Source: Actinomycetota bacterium (GTDB lineage Bacteria; Actinomycetota; Acidimicrobiia; Acidimicrobiales; Ilumatobacteraceae). Taken from it: DNA of 6,405 nt. Position numbers and translations under genes: made by a program. A model generated the notes under the pieces. That model was not told where the DNA came from, did no database searches, and saw only the letters and a program-made list of their open reading frames with translations. This document shows, in pieces, positions 5,968 through 6,405 of this stretch. Where the stretch lies: contig WLFB01000078.1 of the NCBI GenBank assembly GCA_009703975.1, positions 1-6,405 on the forward strand, given 5' to 3'. Each line of letters opens with the position of its first letter. The first letter of the stretch is position 1.

Positions 5968-6405
5968 TTAGCCGGTGACGAAAGTGGCGAGGCGGTTGAT
6001 GCCTTCGCGCAAATCATCGTCGCCAAGTGCAAACGAGAAGCGCGCATATCGTGCCAAGCCAAACGCCTCACCCGGCACGAACGCGACTTTGGCACGGTCA
6101 AGCACAACATCGGCTAGCTCAAGAGTTGTTGCTGCAGTTATGCCGCTCAAGTTTCGATTTAGCAACCCAGAAAAATCGGGGAAACAATAAAAAGCACCTT
6201 GAGGCTGCATACAACTGACGCCCGGTATTTTGTTTAACATCTCATGCATCAACGCGCCACGACGAGCAAATGCTTCGCGCATCATCGCGACTGCCGACAA
6301 GTCGCCTGAAACGGCAGCCAATGCCGCATACTGCGCAACATTTGAAACATTTGAAGTCGTATGACTTTGAAAGTTGATTGCCGCTTTCATCACATCTGGC
6401 GGCCC
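5968..6405 (-). CDS. aspC: class I/II PLP-dependent aminotransferase (aspartate aminotransferase type), C-terminal part, 5' end outside window
   Basis: The frame is open to the right edge and stops at TAA 5970-5968. The visible 145 residues are roughly the last third of a protein of about 400. A GTG at 6393 could be misread as a start, but the codons before it (GPPDV) already fit the family, so this is an internal fragment. The segment after the active-site lysine is recognisable: GPPDVMKAAINFQSHTTSN and AQYAALAAVSG, then PQGAFYCFPDFS (68-79) and VAFVPGEAFG (107-116). YARFSFAL contains Arg122, the expected substrate alpha-carboxylate-binding arginine. The pattern fits the bacterial subgroup Ib (Thermus/Bacillus-like) aspartate aminotransferase, which exchanges amino groups between aspartate and 2-oxoglutarate in the cytosol using pyridoxal phosphate. 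Exact specificity cannot be settled without the N-terminal part and the PLP lysine, so the symbol is provisional. Only about 15 nt separate its stop from the riboswitch. Confidence 0.88.
   Translation of the reverse strand, partial: GPPDVMKAAINFQSHTTSNVSNVAQYAALAAVSGDLSAVAMMREAFARRGALMHEMLNKIPGVSCMQPQGAFYCFPDFSGLLNRNLSGITAATTLELADVVLDRAKVAFVPGEAFGLARYARFSFALGDDDLREGINRLATFVTG

Noticed and set aside
6391..6393. GTG at 6393 as the true start of the aminotransferase
   Set aside because: The in-frame codons before it (GPPDV) fit the aminotransferase family alignment, and a start here would omit the PLP lysine; the gene simply continues beyond the window.

Overview
The window looks like a stretch of actinobacterial chromosome. 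The evidence is a mycothiol-dependent-isomerase (MDMPI) family gene, a lipoprotein-anchored vitamin B12 uptake system with no outer-membrane receptor, and a CopC-CopD fusion of the kind common in Gram-positives. Base composition is only moderate in G+C by eye, intergenic gaps are tiny and several genes overlap. This fits a streamlined, lower-GC (perhaps aquatic) actinobacterium better than a high-GC soil one, but the lineage is an inference and I cannot name a genus.

Layout. At the left edge, on the + strand, are the last 53 codons of an ABC-transporter ATPase (2-163), followed after 22 nt by a complete GNAT acetyltransferase (186-647). Everything else is on the - strand. Reading in the direction of transcription from the right edge: the 3' part of a class-I aminotransferase of aspartate-aminotransferase type (5968 to beyond 6405); a cobalamin riboswitch with its expression platform (about 5776-5952); then a tightly packed run of five genes. 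These are btuF (B12-binding lipoprotein), btuC (permease), btuD (ATPase), an MDMPI/DinB-like metalloenzyme, and a CopC-CopD copper protein. Gaps in this run are 6 nt, -4 nt, 10 nt and -4 nt. The run ends at 644, where its stop codon is interlocked with the stop of the convergent GNAT gene in a shared CTAG.

How the parts work together. BtuF captures a corrinoid outside the membrane, BtuC passes it through, and BtuD powers transport. The riboswitch senses intracellular cobalamin and should turn the unit off when B12 is plentiful. A hairpin between the aptamer and btuF can pair with the start of the Shine-Dalgarno sequence, which suggests translational control. The notable point is that no terminator or promoter gap is apparent between btuD and the last two genes. 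A mycothiol-linked enzyme and a copper transport/binding protein may therefore share the B12-regulated transcript.

I see no tRNA, rRNA, CRISPR array, insertion sequence or large repeat. The only gene-free stretch of any size is the 192-nt btuF leader, which the riboswitch largely fills. I do not see a clearly undescribed system. The most interesting features are the operon composition and the riboswitch's expression platform.
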